Positions 45,517 through 53,906 of a stretch of DNA of 64,000 bases are shown here, piece after piece; within the stretch, counting starts at the first letter, position 1; the number at the start of each line of letters is the position of its first letter. Source of the DNA: an uncultured Mollicutes bacterium (lineage in GTDB: Bacteria; Bacillota_I; Bacilli_A; RFN20; CAG-288); assembly GCA_900539865.1 (NCBI GenBank), contig UQDS01000001.1, positions 124,001-188,000 on the forward strand, in the 5' to 3' direction. The position numbers were made by a program, and so were the translations under genes. Below the pieces are notes generated by a model. The model saw only the letters and a program-made list of their open reading frames with translations. It made no database searches and was not told the DNA's origin.

Positions 45517-45592
45517 GGGGCTGTAGCTCAATTGGGAGAGCGCCTGCTTTGCAAGCAGGAGGTCGCGAGTCCGATCCTCGTCAGCTCCACCA
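45517..45592 (+). tRNA. tRNA-Ala (TGC) with unusual T-loop
   Basis: A 76-base tRNA with acceptor GGGGCTG/CAGCTCC including one G-U pair, anticodon loop TTTGCAA (TGC) and an encoded CCA. The T-loop reads TCCGATC, with C where position 55 is almost always T (pseudouridine). Confidence 0.93.
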
Positions 45593-45606
45593 AATTTATA
45601 TAACAT

Positions 45607-45652
45607 GTCTGATACATGCTTAGAATTCTTCTAAGAGGTCAGACTTTTTTTC
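45607..45652 (+). terminator. terminator after tRNA-Ala
   Basis: GTCTGA...CTTAGA / TTCTAAG...TCAGAC, followed by seven T. Confidence 0.75.
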
Positions 45653-46074
45653 TTTTTCAGTAACTATAGCCATTTTTTAAAGTTACATCCTTTATACGAT
45701 AAAGAAAACGCAATAATGATTACAGAACTTACCAAAGTGATTTAATATTACATAAAGAAGAACCGCTAGGAAACTAACACTTAAAAGACAAACCAGAGGG
45801 ATTTTACAATCAGTCATTTCGTGCACATCAAATATAAAGTTGTCGGTATTTTAATCTATCATAAGCATCATATCTTTTTAAATATTGATTGTTGACTTCC
45901 ATTTATTGTCACACTTTTATCCACTGGATTTTCGTACATCCATGTTTATTGATGTTAGAAGCATCTATTAACCGTGCGTTTTACTCTTCATTCGATGTGT
46001 ACTTATACATGTGTAAATCTATCTTGCATCCCTCTGTTCTTTTTGCTAGACTAGTTCAAAAGGAAATTTAAATA
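45653..46074. other. intergenic region without recognisable gene
   Basis: About 420 AT-rich bases with short open frames only. It must hold the promoter of the deacetylase gene, whose AAAGGAAA ribosome binding site is at 46060-46067. Nothing else is seen. Confidence 0.4.
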
Positions 46075-46743
46075 ATGAAACTTGTATCTATTAGCTTTGA
46101 TGACGGTACGATTTATGATAAACGCTTTATTGAATTGCTCAATAAGTATCACTTAAGAGCTACCTTCAATCTCAACTCCGGTTTGGATAATTATGTTTGG
46201 TATTACGAAGATAAAATCGCAATCAAAAGACCTTGCCTTGCTGAAGTCAAAGACATTTATAAAGGCCATGAGGTTGCATCCCATACCTCTACTCACCCCA
46301 AACTCACGGAAGAAAGCGATGAAGAAATCATTCGACAAGTCAATTCAGATATCGATAAATTGAGCGAAATCTTCTCTTGTGAGGTTCCTTCCTTTGCCGT
46401 TCCTTTTGATCTCTGCAACGAACATATTATCGAAGTAGTTCGCAATAACACGAAGGCTAAGAATATCCGTACCCCTTATTATATGCCGAACACCTTCTTG
46501 CCTAAGGATCCATACCACTTAGGCATCACAGCCATGTATGATGACAAAGACATCTATGAAAGATTAGAAGCCTTCATCAAGAACGATGATCCTGTCTCTT
46601 ATTTCATCATTGCAGGTCACGCCTATGAATTTGAAGTCAAAGATGATTGGGGCAAGATTGAAGACCTCTTAAAGTATCTTTCTTCTCACGATGAATTTGA
46701 AGTTGTCACTGTCAAAGAAGCTGTTAAACGTATCTTTGGCTAA
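46075..46743 (+). CDS. polysaccharide deacetylase (NodB/CE4) family protein
   Basis: A 222-residue CE4-type protein. The catalytic-base motif is SISFDDGTIYD (residues 5-15) and the metal histidines are in ASHTSTHPKL (near residue 65); a later YFIIAGHAYEFE supplies the C-terminal His. There is no signal peptide or membrane anchor, so it may act inside the cell on a soluble substrate, unlike the secreted peptidoglycan deacetylases. It is monocistronic. The substrate is unknown. Confidence 0.85.
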   Translation: MKLVSISFDDGTIYDKRFIELLNKYHLRATFNLNSGLDNYVWYYEDKIAIKRPCLAEVKDIYKGHEVASHTSTHPKLTEESDEEIIRQVNSDIDKLSEIFSCEVPSFAVPFDLCNEHIIEVVRNNTKAKNIRTPYYMPNTFLPKDPYHLGITAMYDDKDIYERLEAFIKNDDPVSYFIIAGHAYEFEVKDDWGKIEDLLKYLSSHDEFEVVTVKEAVKRIFG

Positions 46744-46863
46744 TTCAAAAAACGATAACATCAACTATTATTTTTAAGAAATTGGCAATTGTATTTCTTC
46801 TGGTGTTGTGGGGATTTCCACAATATTTTGGCGGAACTCTTTCTTCAATTTCTTAAGTTAAAA

Positions 46864-46891
46864 AAAGCAAACCATCACGGTTTGCTTTTTC
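46864..46891. terminator. terminator, probably bidirectional
   Basis: AAAAGCAAACC / GGTTTGCTTTT around ATCAC. It lies at the end of the minus-strand membrane gene and 120 bases after the deacetylase. Confidence 0.8.
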
Positions 46892-46892
46892 T

Positions 46893-47837
46893 TTATTCTT
46901 CTCTTTTAGGACGGCCGTTTTCGTCGTAATTTCCACCAGTATTGGATCTATCTGGATCTATCAAAAACACTTTGCGCAAAGATTTTTCCAGCTTTCCTCC
47001 TTTGAGGCTAGCGACATTGCTCTCTTCGACATTTTTTACAATAGATTCTGGTAAGAGATCAATCAGTTTTTGGCGATAAATCTTACGCTGTTTTTTATGT
47101 TCGTTTCTGAGCTTTTCATACTTAGCAACTACGCCGCTGTCACGAGCGAGTTTAGAAATCTTGTTGAAGAGATTGGCAGAGGTGATAAAGTCAATCAACA
47201 TCAGGCCGTATACAATACCTAAGACAAAGATATAACCTAGGTGAACACCCTGAGCGGGAAGTGTCGGATTTCCAAATATAAAATTAAAGGTTAAAGAGAA
47301 GAGGTTATATACAAAAGGATTGAGTAAATAATAATATAAGGTTGCAACTGCAAACCATACCAAAGAGAATAAAGGACAGACAATACCCATGATATTGCCT
47401 TTCATATTAGAGTAATCCCAGAGTCTCACCTTAAAACCTTTGACAAAGATCAAACCGGCCAAAAACTCTAAAAGAACCATCGATAGTCCCATTACGCTCA
47501 AAGGAATCAAATCGTAAACTGTCGGCCCGCACTCATACATATGACCGTGGAGATTTCCCATCGGATTATAAAATTTCATACTGTCAGGGGCAAGGGATAA
47601 AACACCAAAAACCAAAAAGAACATCGCCGTCAAACCAAAACCATACAATGGCAACCAAGGTCCTTTCATAAAGCCGGGATTCACCCATTTTTTGGCTGAT
47701 ACGAATCTGCGAAACAAGAGTTCTAAACAATATCCGGCCATAGAGCCTAAAAGGAACATCACGCAGATCATCAAAAATATTTCGATCGGAAGATTCGGAT
47801 CGGCTTCTGCAGTAATAATTATTTGTCTTATCATCAT
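46893..47837 (-). CDS. putative ABC-transporter-type membrane protein (PF06541, CmpB-like)
   Basis: A 314-residue membrane protein with about six or seven helices. The family signature is seen in GYCLELLFRRFVSAKKWVNP and FMKGPWLPLYGFG (residues 37-69) and in RLWDYSNMKGNIMGIVCP near residue 140. A basic cytoplasmic tail of about 85 residues follows. Members are annotated as putative ABC permeases but usually lack a linked ATPase, as here; the function is not established. Two adjacent ATG codons compete as start, with AAAGG about 9 bases upstream. Confidence 0.8.
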   Translation of the reverse strand: MMIRQIIITAEADPNLPIEIFLMICVMFLLGSMAGYCLELLFRRFVSAKKWVNPGFMKGPWLPLYGFGLTAMFFLVFGVLSLAPDSMKFYNPMGNLHGHMYECGPTVYDLIPLSVMGLSMVLLEFLAGLIFVKGFKVRLWDYSNMKGNIMGIVCPLFSLVWFAVATLYYYLLNPFVYNLFSLTFNFIFGNPTLPAQGVHLGYIFVLGIVYGLMLIDFITSANLFNKISKLARDSGVVAKYEKLRNEHKKQRKIYRQKLIDLLPESIVKNVEESNVASLKGGKLEKSLRKVFLIDPDRSNTGGNYDENGRPKREE

Positions 47838-47911
47838 TTCTTTTTTACCTTTTCTACTAAATATGATAGCATACTATAGATAAAAACATTCTTTTTTTAG
47901 GGAGGTATTAT

Positions 47912-48844
47912 ATGAATCAACCTAGAATTATCTTTTTGGGAACTCCGGAAATTTCCGCCCATGTCTTAGAAGGTCTCATCAAAAACGGCTTTCAAGTCGT
48001 CGGTGTCGTCACCAAGGAAGACAAGGTTCGCGGTAGAAATAATAAGATAGAAGAATCTCCCGTCGCTTTAAAAGCACACGAATTTAATATTCCGGTTCAC
48101 AAACCGCATCGTTTAAACAAAGATTTCCAATTCATCTTGGATTTGAAGCCCGATCTATTGCTCACCTTTGCGTATGGTCAACTCATCACCGATGAAATCT
48201 TAGCTCTCGGTACCTATAAGCCATTAAATCTTCATGCTTCCTTGCTTCCTAAATATCGCGGAGCTGCTCCGATTCAATATGCCCTGAGAAACGGGGATGC
48301 TTTCACCGGTGTCTCCTTGATGGAGATGGTGCATGAGATGGATGCTGGCGATGTCTACGCTGTCAAAGAATTGCCTATCGATCCTTTCGATAACTACACT
48401 TCTTTGGCGAACAAATTATCTGATGTTGCACTTGAGCTTGCCTTAGAAGCTCTTCCTAAGTACTTTAATCACGAATTGCCAAATAGAGAACAAGATCCTC
48501 AGCTAGTCACTTTCTGTCCCACGATAAAGAAAGAAGAAGAACATTTAGATCTCTCTTTATCTCCAGAACAATTTGTCAATCAAGTCCGCTCTTTATCTTT
48601 CACTCCGGGTGGTTATCTTTACCGCGATGACGAAATCATCAAAATCTATGAAGCTAGAGTCTACAGCGATAAAGTTGAAAAAGAGTGTGGCACGATTGTT
48701 CTTGCGAAAAAGAAAAATATTGTATTGCAGTTACAATCCGGTCAAGTGCTCCTCACCTTGCTTCAACGCCCTGGCAAAAAGATGATGTCCGCCTCTGACT
48801 TTAACAATGGTGTCAAAGACTTTGAAGGAGCTATTTTAAAGTGA
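47912..48844 (+). CDS. fmt: methionyl-tRNA formyltransferase
   Basis: A 310-residue enzyme that formylates initiator Met-tRNA with 10-formyl-THF. The N-terminal domain has IIFLGTPEISAHVLEGL and the active-site signature NLHASLLPKYRGAAPIQYAL (near residue 109), with the catalytic Asp in MDAGDVY; the C-terminal OB-like domain starts near residue 208. GGAGGT lies 8 bases before the ATG. The ybaK-like gene overlaps its stop by 4 bases. Confidence 0.96.
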   Translation: MNQPRIIFLGTPEISAHVLEGLIKNGFQVVGVVTKEDKVRGRNNKIEESPVALKAHEFNIPVHKPHRLNKDFQFILDLKPDLLLTFAYGQLITDEILALGTYKPLNLHASLLPKYRGAAPIQYALRNGDAFTGVSLMEMVHEMDAGDVYAVKELPIDPFDNYTSLANKLSDVALELALEALPKYFNHELPNREQDPQLVTFCPTIKKEEEHLDLSLSPEQFVNQVRSLSFTPGGYLYRDDEIIKIYEARVYSDKVEKECGTIVLAKKKNIVLQLQSGQVLLTLLQRPGKKMMSASDFNNGVKDFEGAILK

Positions 48845-49329
48845 CAACAAAAAAAGTCAAAGAAGAAAAGACAAATGCGATGCGCCTCTTAGAAGTAAAT
48901 AATGTTGTTTACCGCAGTCATGAATATGATCCTGAGAAGGCAATCTCTGCTTTAGAGGTAGCAAAATCATTAAACGAAAATCCAGAACAGGTCTTTAAAA
49001 CTTTAGTCACGACGAGCAAAAGCAAAAATCATTATGTCTTTGTCATTCCTGGTAATGCCGAGCTCGATTTAAAAAAGGCAGCCAAGGCCGCCGGTGAAAA
49101 ATTTATCGAACTGATACCACAGAGAGAACTCCTTCCTCTTACCGGATATATCCATGGCGGTTGTTCCCCTATCGGTATGAAAAAGCAATTTGCGACTTTT
49201 ATTAATGAAACCGCGCTTCTATTTGACTCCATCATCATCAGCGGTGGAAGAATCGGCTTTCAAGTAGAATTGAATCCAAACGATTTAGCAGCGTTGATAC
49301 AAGCGAATTTTTACGATTTAACCGCATAA
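48841..49329 (+). CDS. ybaK: Cys-tRNA(Pro)/Cys-tRNA(Cys) deacylase, YbaK/EbsC type
   Basis: A 162-residue trans-editing factor of the YbaK family that clears Cys from mischarged tRNA-Pro. Landmarks are SHEYDP, the Lys of VFKTLV and YIHGGCSPIGMKKQF near residue 104. It starts with GTG inside the fmt stop (GTGA) with GGAG 10 bases before; a downstream ATG at 48880 would remove residues conserved in the family. Co-expression with fmt groups two tRNA quality functions. Confidence 0.92.
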   Translation: MTTKKVKEEKTNAMRLLEVNNVVYRSHEYDPEKAISALEVAKSLNENPEQVFKTLVTTSKSKNHYVFVIPGNAELDLKKAAKAAGEKFIELIPQRELLPLTGYIHGGCSPIGMKKQFATFINETALLFDSIIISGGRIGFQVELNPNDLAALIQANFYDLTA

Positions 49330-49330
49330 A

Positions 49331-49357
49331 AAAAGGCAACGGAGACCGTTGCCTTTT
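49331..49357 (+). terminator. terminator after ybaK
   Basis: AAAGGCAACGG / CCGTTGCCTTT around AGA, followed by TTTT. Confidence 0.85.
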
Positions 49358-49371
49358 CACTTGCAAATCAC

Positions 49372-49869
49372 TTATTTCTTAACGGTAGAAACGGTGGTAA
49401 CAAGGCCGAATAAACCGGCGATGATATAGAGGATACCAGAGAGAACAGCACCGACACCAAGACCATCTTTTGCCGACGCCTGACCGATATCGACAGAGAA
49501 TCCACCTTCGACAAAGCTAAGAGTCAAGAAGCAAAGAACACCAGCGACAATCGTGAGGATTGCGATGAATAAAGCAATCATGCCGCGGACATTTCTCGAT
49601 AACTTAGCAAAGAGAGCGACACAAAGAAGGGCAGCGACTAAACCGATGATGAAGATGGCTAAGATAGCGCCGTTAAGTTCAACTGCAACACCGTTGTCAC
49701 CAATTTTAGCTTGTCCGCCAAAAGCGTAAGCAAAACCAGAAACTGTCATTGTGGTTTTGGTACCAAGAACGGAGACTTCAGCAGTGTAGAACGGAAGTAA
49801 CATAAAGACGATACCTAACAATGTAGATAAGAGAATAAAGAACTTCCCGGCTTTAGCAAATAGTTTCAT
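49372..49869 (-). CDS. four-helix membrane protein of unknown function
   Basis: A 165-residue protein with four predicted helices (about residues 8-27, 68-90, 95-116 and 135-157), Gly- and Ala-rich, and an outer loop between helices 1 and 2. GAGGTA precedes the start. Layout resembles small tetraspan proteins common in gut Firmicutes, but I recognise no family. It is monocistronic, between ybaK and fba. Confidence 0.7.
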   Translation of the reverse strand: MKLFAKAGKFFILLSTLLGIVFMLLPFYTAEVSVLGTKTTMTVSGFAYAFGGQAKIGDNGVAVELNGAILAIFIIGLVAALLCVALFAKLSRNVRGMIALFIAILTIVAGVLCFLTLSFVEGGFSVDIGQASAKDGLGVGAVLSGILYIIAGLFGLVTTVSTVKK

Positions 49870-49997
49870 AAAAAATACCTCGTTACATGTACTATACGTT
49901 ATTTTTAGACAAAATCAAGAGTGATGAGGCGAATTTTCATAATTGAACATGATTCAAAGACAAATTTTTCATTTCGTAAAGAACGAATGACAACACA

Positions 49998-50026
49998 AAA
50001 AAAGACTTCAGCATCGCTGAAGTCTA
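49998..50026 (-). terminator. terminator of fba
   Basis: GACTTCAGC / GCTGAAGTC around GAT; on the minus strand it is followed by seven T. Confidence 0.88.
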
Positions 50027-50032
50027 ATTTGT

Positions 50033-50917
50033 TTAATAGTTTGCCTTGCCTTCAGAACCGAAGAGCTTAATCTTTTCTTCACAAGTGGCGCAGATAGCTT
50101 CAAAGCCAGGCTTGAGAAGTTTTCTCGGGTCATAACCCTTGGATTCATTTGCAGCAGTCGGATCGGCTTTACCGGCCTTGCAATACTCAATGGTAGCACC
50201 CGCGAAAGCTAACTGGCATTCGGTGTTAACGTTGATCTTAGAAATACCATCGTGAATAGCGTGAGTGATCTGTTCTGCAGGGATACCTGTGCCGCCATGA
50301 AGAACTAACGGCATACCACAAGTAGCTTCATTGATCTTTTCAAGAGCATCAAAGTGGAGGCCTTTCCAATCTTCCGGATATAAGCCGTGAATGTTACCGA
50401 TACCGGCAGCGAGGAAATCAACACCTAAAGATGCGATTTTTCTGCATTCTTCCGGATCCGCAACTTCACCATCAGCAGTGATACCATCTTCAGTGCCACC
50501 GATAGCGCCGACTTCAGCTTCGATAGAAACGCCGTGGTCATGAGCTAAAGCGACAAGTTCTGTAGTCTTAGCGACATTCTCTTCAAACGGTAAGGAAGAA
50601 CCGTCGAACATGATGGAAGTATATCCTGCTTCAACACATGCTTTGGCTGCATCGTAATTGCCATGGTCAAGATGGATTGCGACAGGAACTGTAATTCCTA
50701 AAGCTTCATCTAAGTTTCTGACTAAGTTAGCGACAGTCTTGTATCCGCCCATATACTTAGCAGCACCCATAGAAGTGGCGATGATAACCGGGCTGTTTAA
50801 CTTCTGTGCAGTAAGAAGAATCGCCTTTGTCCACTCTAAATTGTTGGTGTTGAAGTGGGGAACAGCATAATGGCCCTTTTTAGCGGCCTGTAACATTCTA
50901 GTTGCATTGACAATCAT
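50033..50917 (-). CDS. fba: fructose-bisphosphate aldolase, class II
   Basis: A 294-residue zinc aldolase of glycolysis. Zinc and active-site residues are in AIHLDHGNYD (His near residue 83), GNIHGLYP and LHGGTGIP, with phosphate-binding KINVNTE near residue 230. The subfamily is that of B. subtilis FbaA. AGAGGT lies 9 bases before the start. It is monocistronic with a strong terminator, as expected for a highly expressed gene. Confidence 0.95.
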   Translation of the reverse strand: MIVNATRMLQAAKKGHYAVPHFNTNNLEWTKAILLTAQKLNSPVIIATSMGAAKYMGGYKTVANLVRNLDEALGITVPVAIHLDHGNYDAAKACVEAGYTSIMFDGSSLPFEENVAKTTELVALAHDHGVSIEAEVGAIGGTEDGITADGEVADPEECRKIASLGVDFLAAGIGNIHGLYPEDWKGLHFDALEKINEATCGMPLVLHGGTGIPAEQITHAIHDGISKINVNTECQLAFAGATIEYCKAGKADPTAANESKGYDPRKLLKPGFEAICATCEEKIKLFGSEGKANY

Positions 50918-51140
50918 AGTTATGGAACCTCTCTTTCAATACATTCTTCAATCATTTTAAATGCTGTTATATGTTTTTACAACTCAAACATGAAAGATTG
51001 TTATAAAACTATCTTGTTTTGCTTATTGCATGCACGTTTTCTTACTTTTTTCATCATTTCTTTGAAAATTGCGCAAGCTGTTTTTTCTTCTTCCTCGAGT
51101 TATTAAACAAAACAGATTTTTGCTGAAATATCTTATGAAA

Positions 51141-51168
51141 GTAAAAAGGTGTGGAGACCACACCTTTT
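51141..51168 (-). terminator. terminator of the DJ-1/CvpA/kinase operon
   Basis: AAAGGTGTGG / CCACACCTTT around a 3-base loop, followed by T-rich sequence on the minus strand. It lies 4 bases beyond the kinase gene. Confidence 0.85.
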
Positions 51169-51171
51169 ATG

Positions 51172-52548
51172 TTATTCTTCTTCCGCTTTTCGGATGATCT
51201 TTTTAATCTTTTTGACAATTTCTGGTTTGGGAGTGCTGACAAATTCAATGGAATATCCATGATCTTTAATCTCACGAAGGTTCAACCTTGTGTTTTCAAA
51301 ATCAACGCGTGTTTTCACTTTGAACTCAACCGGTCCAATCAAGAAACCAGCATAGGCAAAATCATGAATACATTCATCTAAGCTAGACCAAACCTTATTG
51401 AATTCTCCTTCTTTCAAGAAGACATTGATCGGGCGAATCACTTTGTTATCTCTTCTGATTTTCGGCAATCCCTTGTGAACTAAAGAAGAAGGAGTGTAAT
51501 TGATTCCATCTTGAGAAATGCAGCGAAGACGCAACAAATTCTTTGATTTTTCTTCTCCTTCCACAGAAAGATAAATATCCTTCTGATAAACTTGTTCCAC
51601 AATAGTGGACTGCTTTTTGATTTCTTCTAACGCTTTTTTGCTCTGGGTGTGAAGTAGGAAACGATTGGTATATAACGTTCCAGCTCTCATCTCATCAAAT
51701 GTCATATCATTGTTTAAGATGATGTCAGCGTATTGACGACAAGGGTTGATGGTGGAAAGATAAGATTTAACAATATATTTAAAGTAAGCAGAAATCGTAA
51801 AGACAGAAGAGGCGGACGTAATCTTAGCATCGCGGATGATACGGCGTAAAAATAGCGACTTAGGATTGCCGTCAATAAAGTCTTTTATCGTATTGACATC
51901 TTCAAGTTCATCAAGGAGGGTGCTATCTAACGAATAAATACCTTCGACAATGATGACTTCATAATCTTTTCCGCTGATATAGCTGTTAGATGGCACACGT
52001 TCTGATACGACTTTAGAGTATTTTTTCTTGCTGATACGACGATTTTTCAACAAGAGTTTTACATCTGCAGCAGCCTCTTTCATGTCATAGACAGTCGGTT
52101 CATCGAAGTTCAATTTGGCCCATTCTACGGCCAAAGCATCGATGAATTTATCTACGTCTTCTTCGTTGAGAAGATCCGTGATATTATCACGGATTCTCTC
52201 TAAGACTTCCGGCTTGTATTTGCTGTCAAAAGGGACATCATAAATGATTTTTTTGATGCGGGAGCAAATCTCTTTCATATTTGGAAGGCTGTTGTCAAAA
52301 AAGTTAAGATTAACCTTATTCGGAATAATGTTGGACAAACCGACATTGTATTGATCTAAAGAGATAATACAAGTCTTATGACCATTTTGTTGTAATAATT
52401 CTTTGAGAATGGCAGCGCAGTAACTCTTACCGGAGGAGGAGGCGCCAGCGATTAAAATGACCGCTTTATGTTCTTTTTCTAACGTCTCTTCCACCATGTC
52501 TAAGTTGGCGTAGGCCCACTTATTTATATGGTGAACTTCATATGCCAT
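51172..52548 (-). CDS. uridine-kinase-like P-loop protein with C-terminal CYTH-like domain
   Basis: A 458-residue two-domain protein. Residues 28-260 are a uridine kinase/phosphoribulokinase-type P-loop domain: Walker A GASSSGKS (35-42), SLDQYN, and VIIVEGIYSLD. Residues about 310-445 look like a CYTH/triphosphate-tunnel fold, with LLRLRCISQDG and VEFKVKTRVDFEN, though its N-terminal ExExK motif is replaced by QKDIYLS. The same order occurs in plant TTM1/TTM2. It could phosphorylate a nucleoside, or bind or hydrolyse a triphosphate; catalysis by the second domain is doubtful. It starts 5 bases after the CvpA-like gene. Confidence 0.7.
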   Translation of the reverse strand: MAYEVHHINKWAYANLDMVEETLEKEHKAVILIAGASSSGKSYCAAILKELLQQNGHKTCIISLDQYNVGLSNIIPNKVNLNFFDNSLPNMKEICSRIKKIIYDVPFDSKYKPEVLERIRDNITDLLNEEDVDKFIDALAVEWAKLNFDEPTVYDMKEAAADVKLLLKNRRISKKKYSKVVSERVPSNSYISGKDYEVIIVEGIYSLDSTLLDELEDVNTIKDFIDGNPKSLFLRRIIRDAKITSASSVFTISAYFKYIVKSYLSTINPCRQYADIILNNDMTFDEMRAGTLYTNRFLLHTQSKKALEEIKKQSTIVEQVYQKDIYLSVEGEEKSKNLLRLRCISQDGINYTPSSLVHKGLPKIRRDNKVIRPINVFLKEGEFNKVWSSLDECIHDFAYAGFLIGPVEFKVKTRVDFENTRLNLREIKDHGYSIEFVSTPKPEIVKKIKKIIRKAEEE

Positions 52549-52553
52549 ATCAC

Positions 52554-53288
52554 TTACCTAATAATCCAACCGACTAACATATCTGCGGTGTTGTAGAAGA
52601 GTTTACCAATGGGGAAGGCGTTTTGTTCTACAAGTCCTAAATCATTGATTAAGAAATCATCAATTACGGTGTTTCCAAAGCGGAGCATTGTATCGTTGAT
52701 TAAAACAAGGACAACGAAGACTAATAAAAGCCAAAGAGTAGATTTGGCGACGCGGAAGACACCGCCAAAGATTCTTCCAAGGAAATTTTTACCTTCTTCA
52801 CCAAAGCAAGTCTTCCAAATCGGACGAAGAATCAAGCGCAATAAGACAAACGCAAGGACAAAGATGAGCAAGAAGCCGATGCCAAAGAGAGTCAAAGCAG
52901 AAAATGAAGAGGCGATTGCAGTACCGACATCAGAAGAAAGATTGACCGCATTGCTTACAAAGAGAGATTGGAAGAATGTGGGGAATCCCATTTCGGTAAG
53001 ACCGTTTTGAAGCTGAATGGTACGTTGGGAAACGTCACTGACTAACGGTGCGTTGAAGATGCTTGACTCCGGAATGGTCTTAAGATAAAGAGAAGTTAAC
53101 CAATCATAGCCAACAGCAGAATTAAGCAACGCTTTTCCAATCGGAACACCGATGAAATAGCCCGCTAAACCAGATAGTAACAACATCGGCCAAGTGATGT
53201 GTTTGCTCGAAAAACCTTTGATTAAACCAAAGATGAGGGCTAAGCTCAAAATAACAACTAATGCAATATCAATGTATCCCATAAGCAA
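52554..53288 (-). CDS. CvpA-family-like membrane protein
   Basis: A 244-residue protein with four main helices (about residues 5-22, 32-50, 132-158 and 185-205) and the opening YIDIALVVILSLALIFGLIKG typical of CvpA-like proteins. CvpA homologues are needed for envelope or colicin-related functions in other species. The start appears to be TTG at 53288: AAAGGAG lies 5 bases before it, but 11 bases before the first ATG at 53282. Middle gene of a three-gene operon. The family call is moderate. Confidence 0.7.
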   Translation of the reverse strand: MLMGYIDIALVVILSLALIFGLIKGFSSKHITWPMLLLSGLAGYFIGVPIGKALLNSAVGYDWLTSLYLKTIPESSIFNAPLVSDVSQRTIQLQNGLTEMGFPTFFQSLFVSNAVNLSSDVGTAIASSFSALTLFGIGFLLIFVLAFVLLRLILRPIWKTCFGEEGKNFLGRIFGGVFRVAKSTLWLLLVFVVLVLINDTMLRFGNTVIDDFLINDLGLVEQNAFPIGKLFYNTADMLVGWIIR

Positions 53289-53302
53289 AGAAGCTCCTTT
53301 CT

Positions 53303-53836
53303 TTAATAATAAATTGAATTCTTGACTTTCTTTTCAAATTCCGGTCCAAGAAGAGCGTTGATGATTAAAAAAGCAAAGTCAATCGTGCTTGCTGCACTTC
53401 TACCAGTGATGATATTTCCATCACGCACCGCATAGGTGTCAATATAAGTGCCACCGAAATCTTCATTCATGGAAGTAAAGCAAGTGTATTCACGTCCTTT
53501 TAAAAGTCCGAGATGACCTAAAATTGTCGGTCCGGCACAAATTGCAGCAATCAATTTTTTCCGTCTGTGAAAATCGAGAACCATATTCAAGAATTGAGGG
53601 TTTTTCTCTTCTGCTTGATATTCGGGACCACCCGGTATAATCAAGCCATCATACTCTTGAATGTCGACATTTTTCAAATTGACCATATCCGAAGAAACAA
53701 CACCATATCGTCCCGTAGCGACTGTAGAGTCAATTGCGGCAAAGGTGACATCTAAACCCGCGCGGCGCAATATCGCTAATGTGCCAATCGCTTCGATGTC
53801 TTCAAATCCGTCTGTGACCACAAGAAGTAATTTCAT
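53303..53836 (-). CDS. DJ-1/PfpI family protein
   Basis: A 177-residue class I glutamine amidotransferase-like fold. The nucleophile elbow AAICAGPTILG contains the reactive Cys (near residue 99), with a Glu near residue 15 (DGFEDIEA) as in DJ-1. The family includes deglycases, chaperones and stress proteins. It is the first gene of the operon with the CvpA-like and kinase genes, with AGGAGG upstream of the start. The specific role is unknown. Confidence 0.9.
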   Translation of the reverse strand: MKLLLVVTDGFEDIEAIGTLAILRRAGLDVTFAAIDSTVATGRYGVVSSDMVNLKNVDIQEYDGLIIPGGPEYQAEEKNPQFLNMVLDFHRRKKLIAAICAGPTILGHLGLLKGREYTCFTSMNEDFGGTYIDTYAVRDGNIITGRSAASTIDFAFLIINALLGPEFEKKVKNSIYY

Positions 53837-53906
53837 AGTCTTATCCTCCTTTCGTGGAAAATAAAATTTATTTCCTATATAATATCACAAGAATAGAGGA
53901 CTGAAT

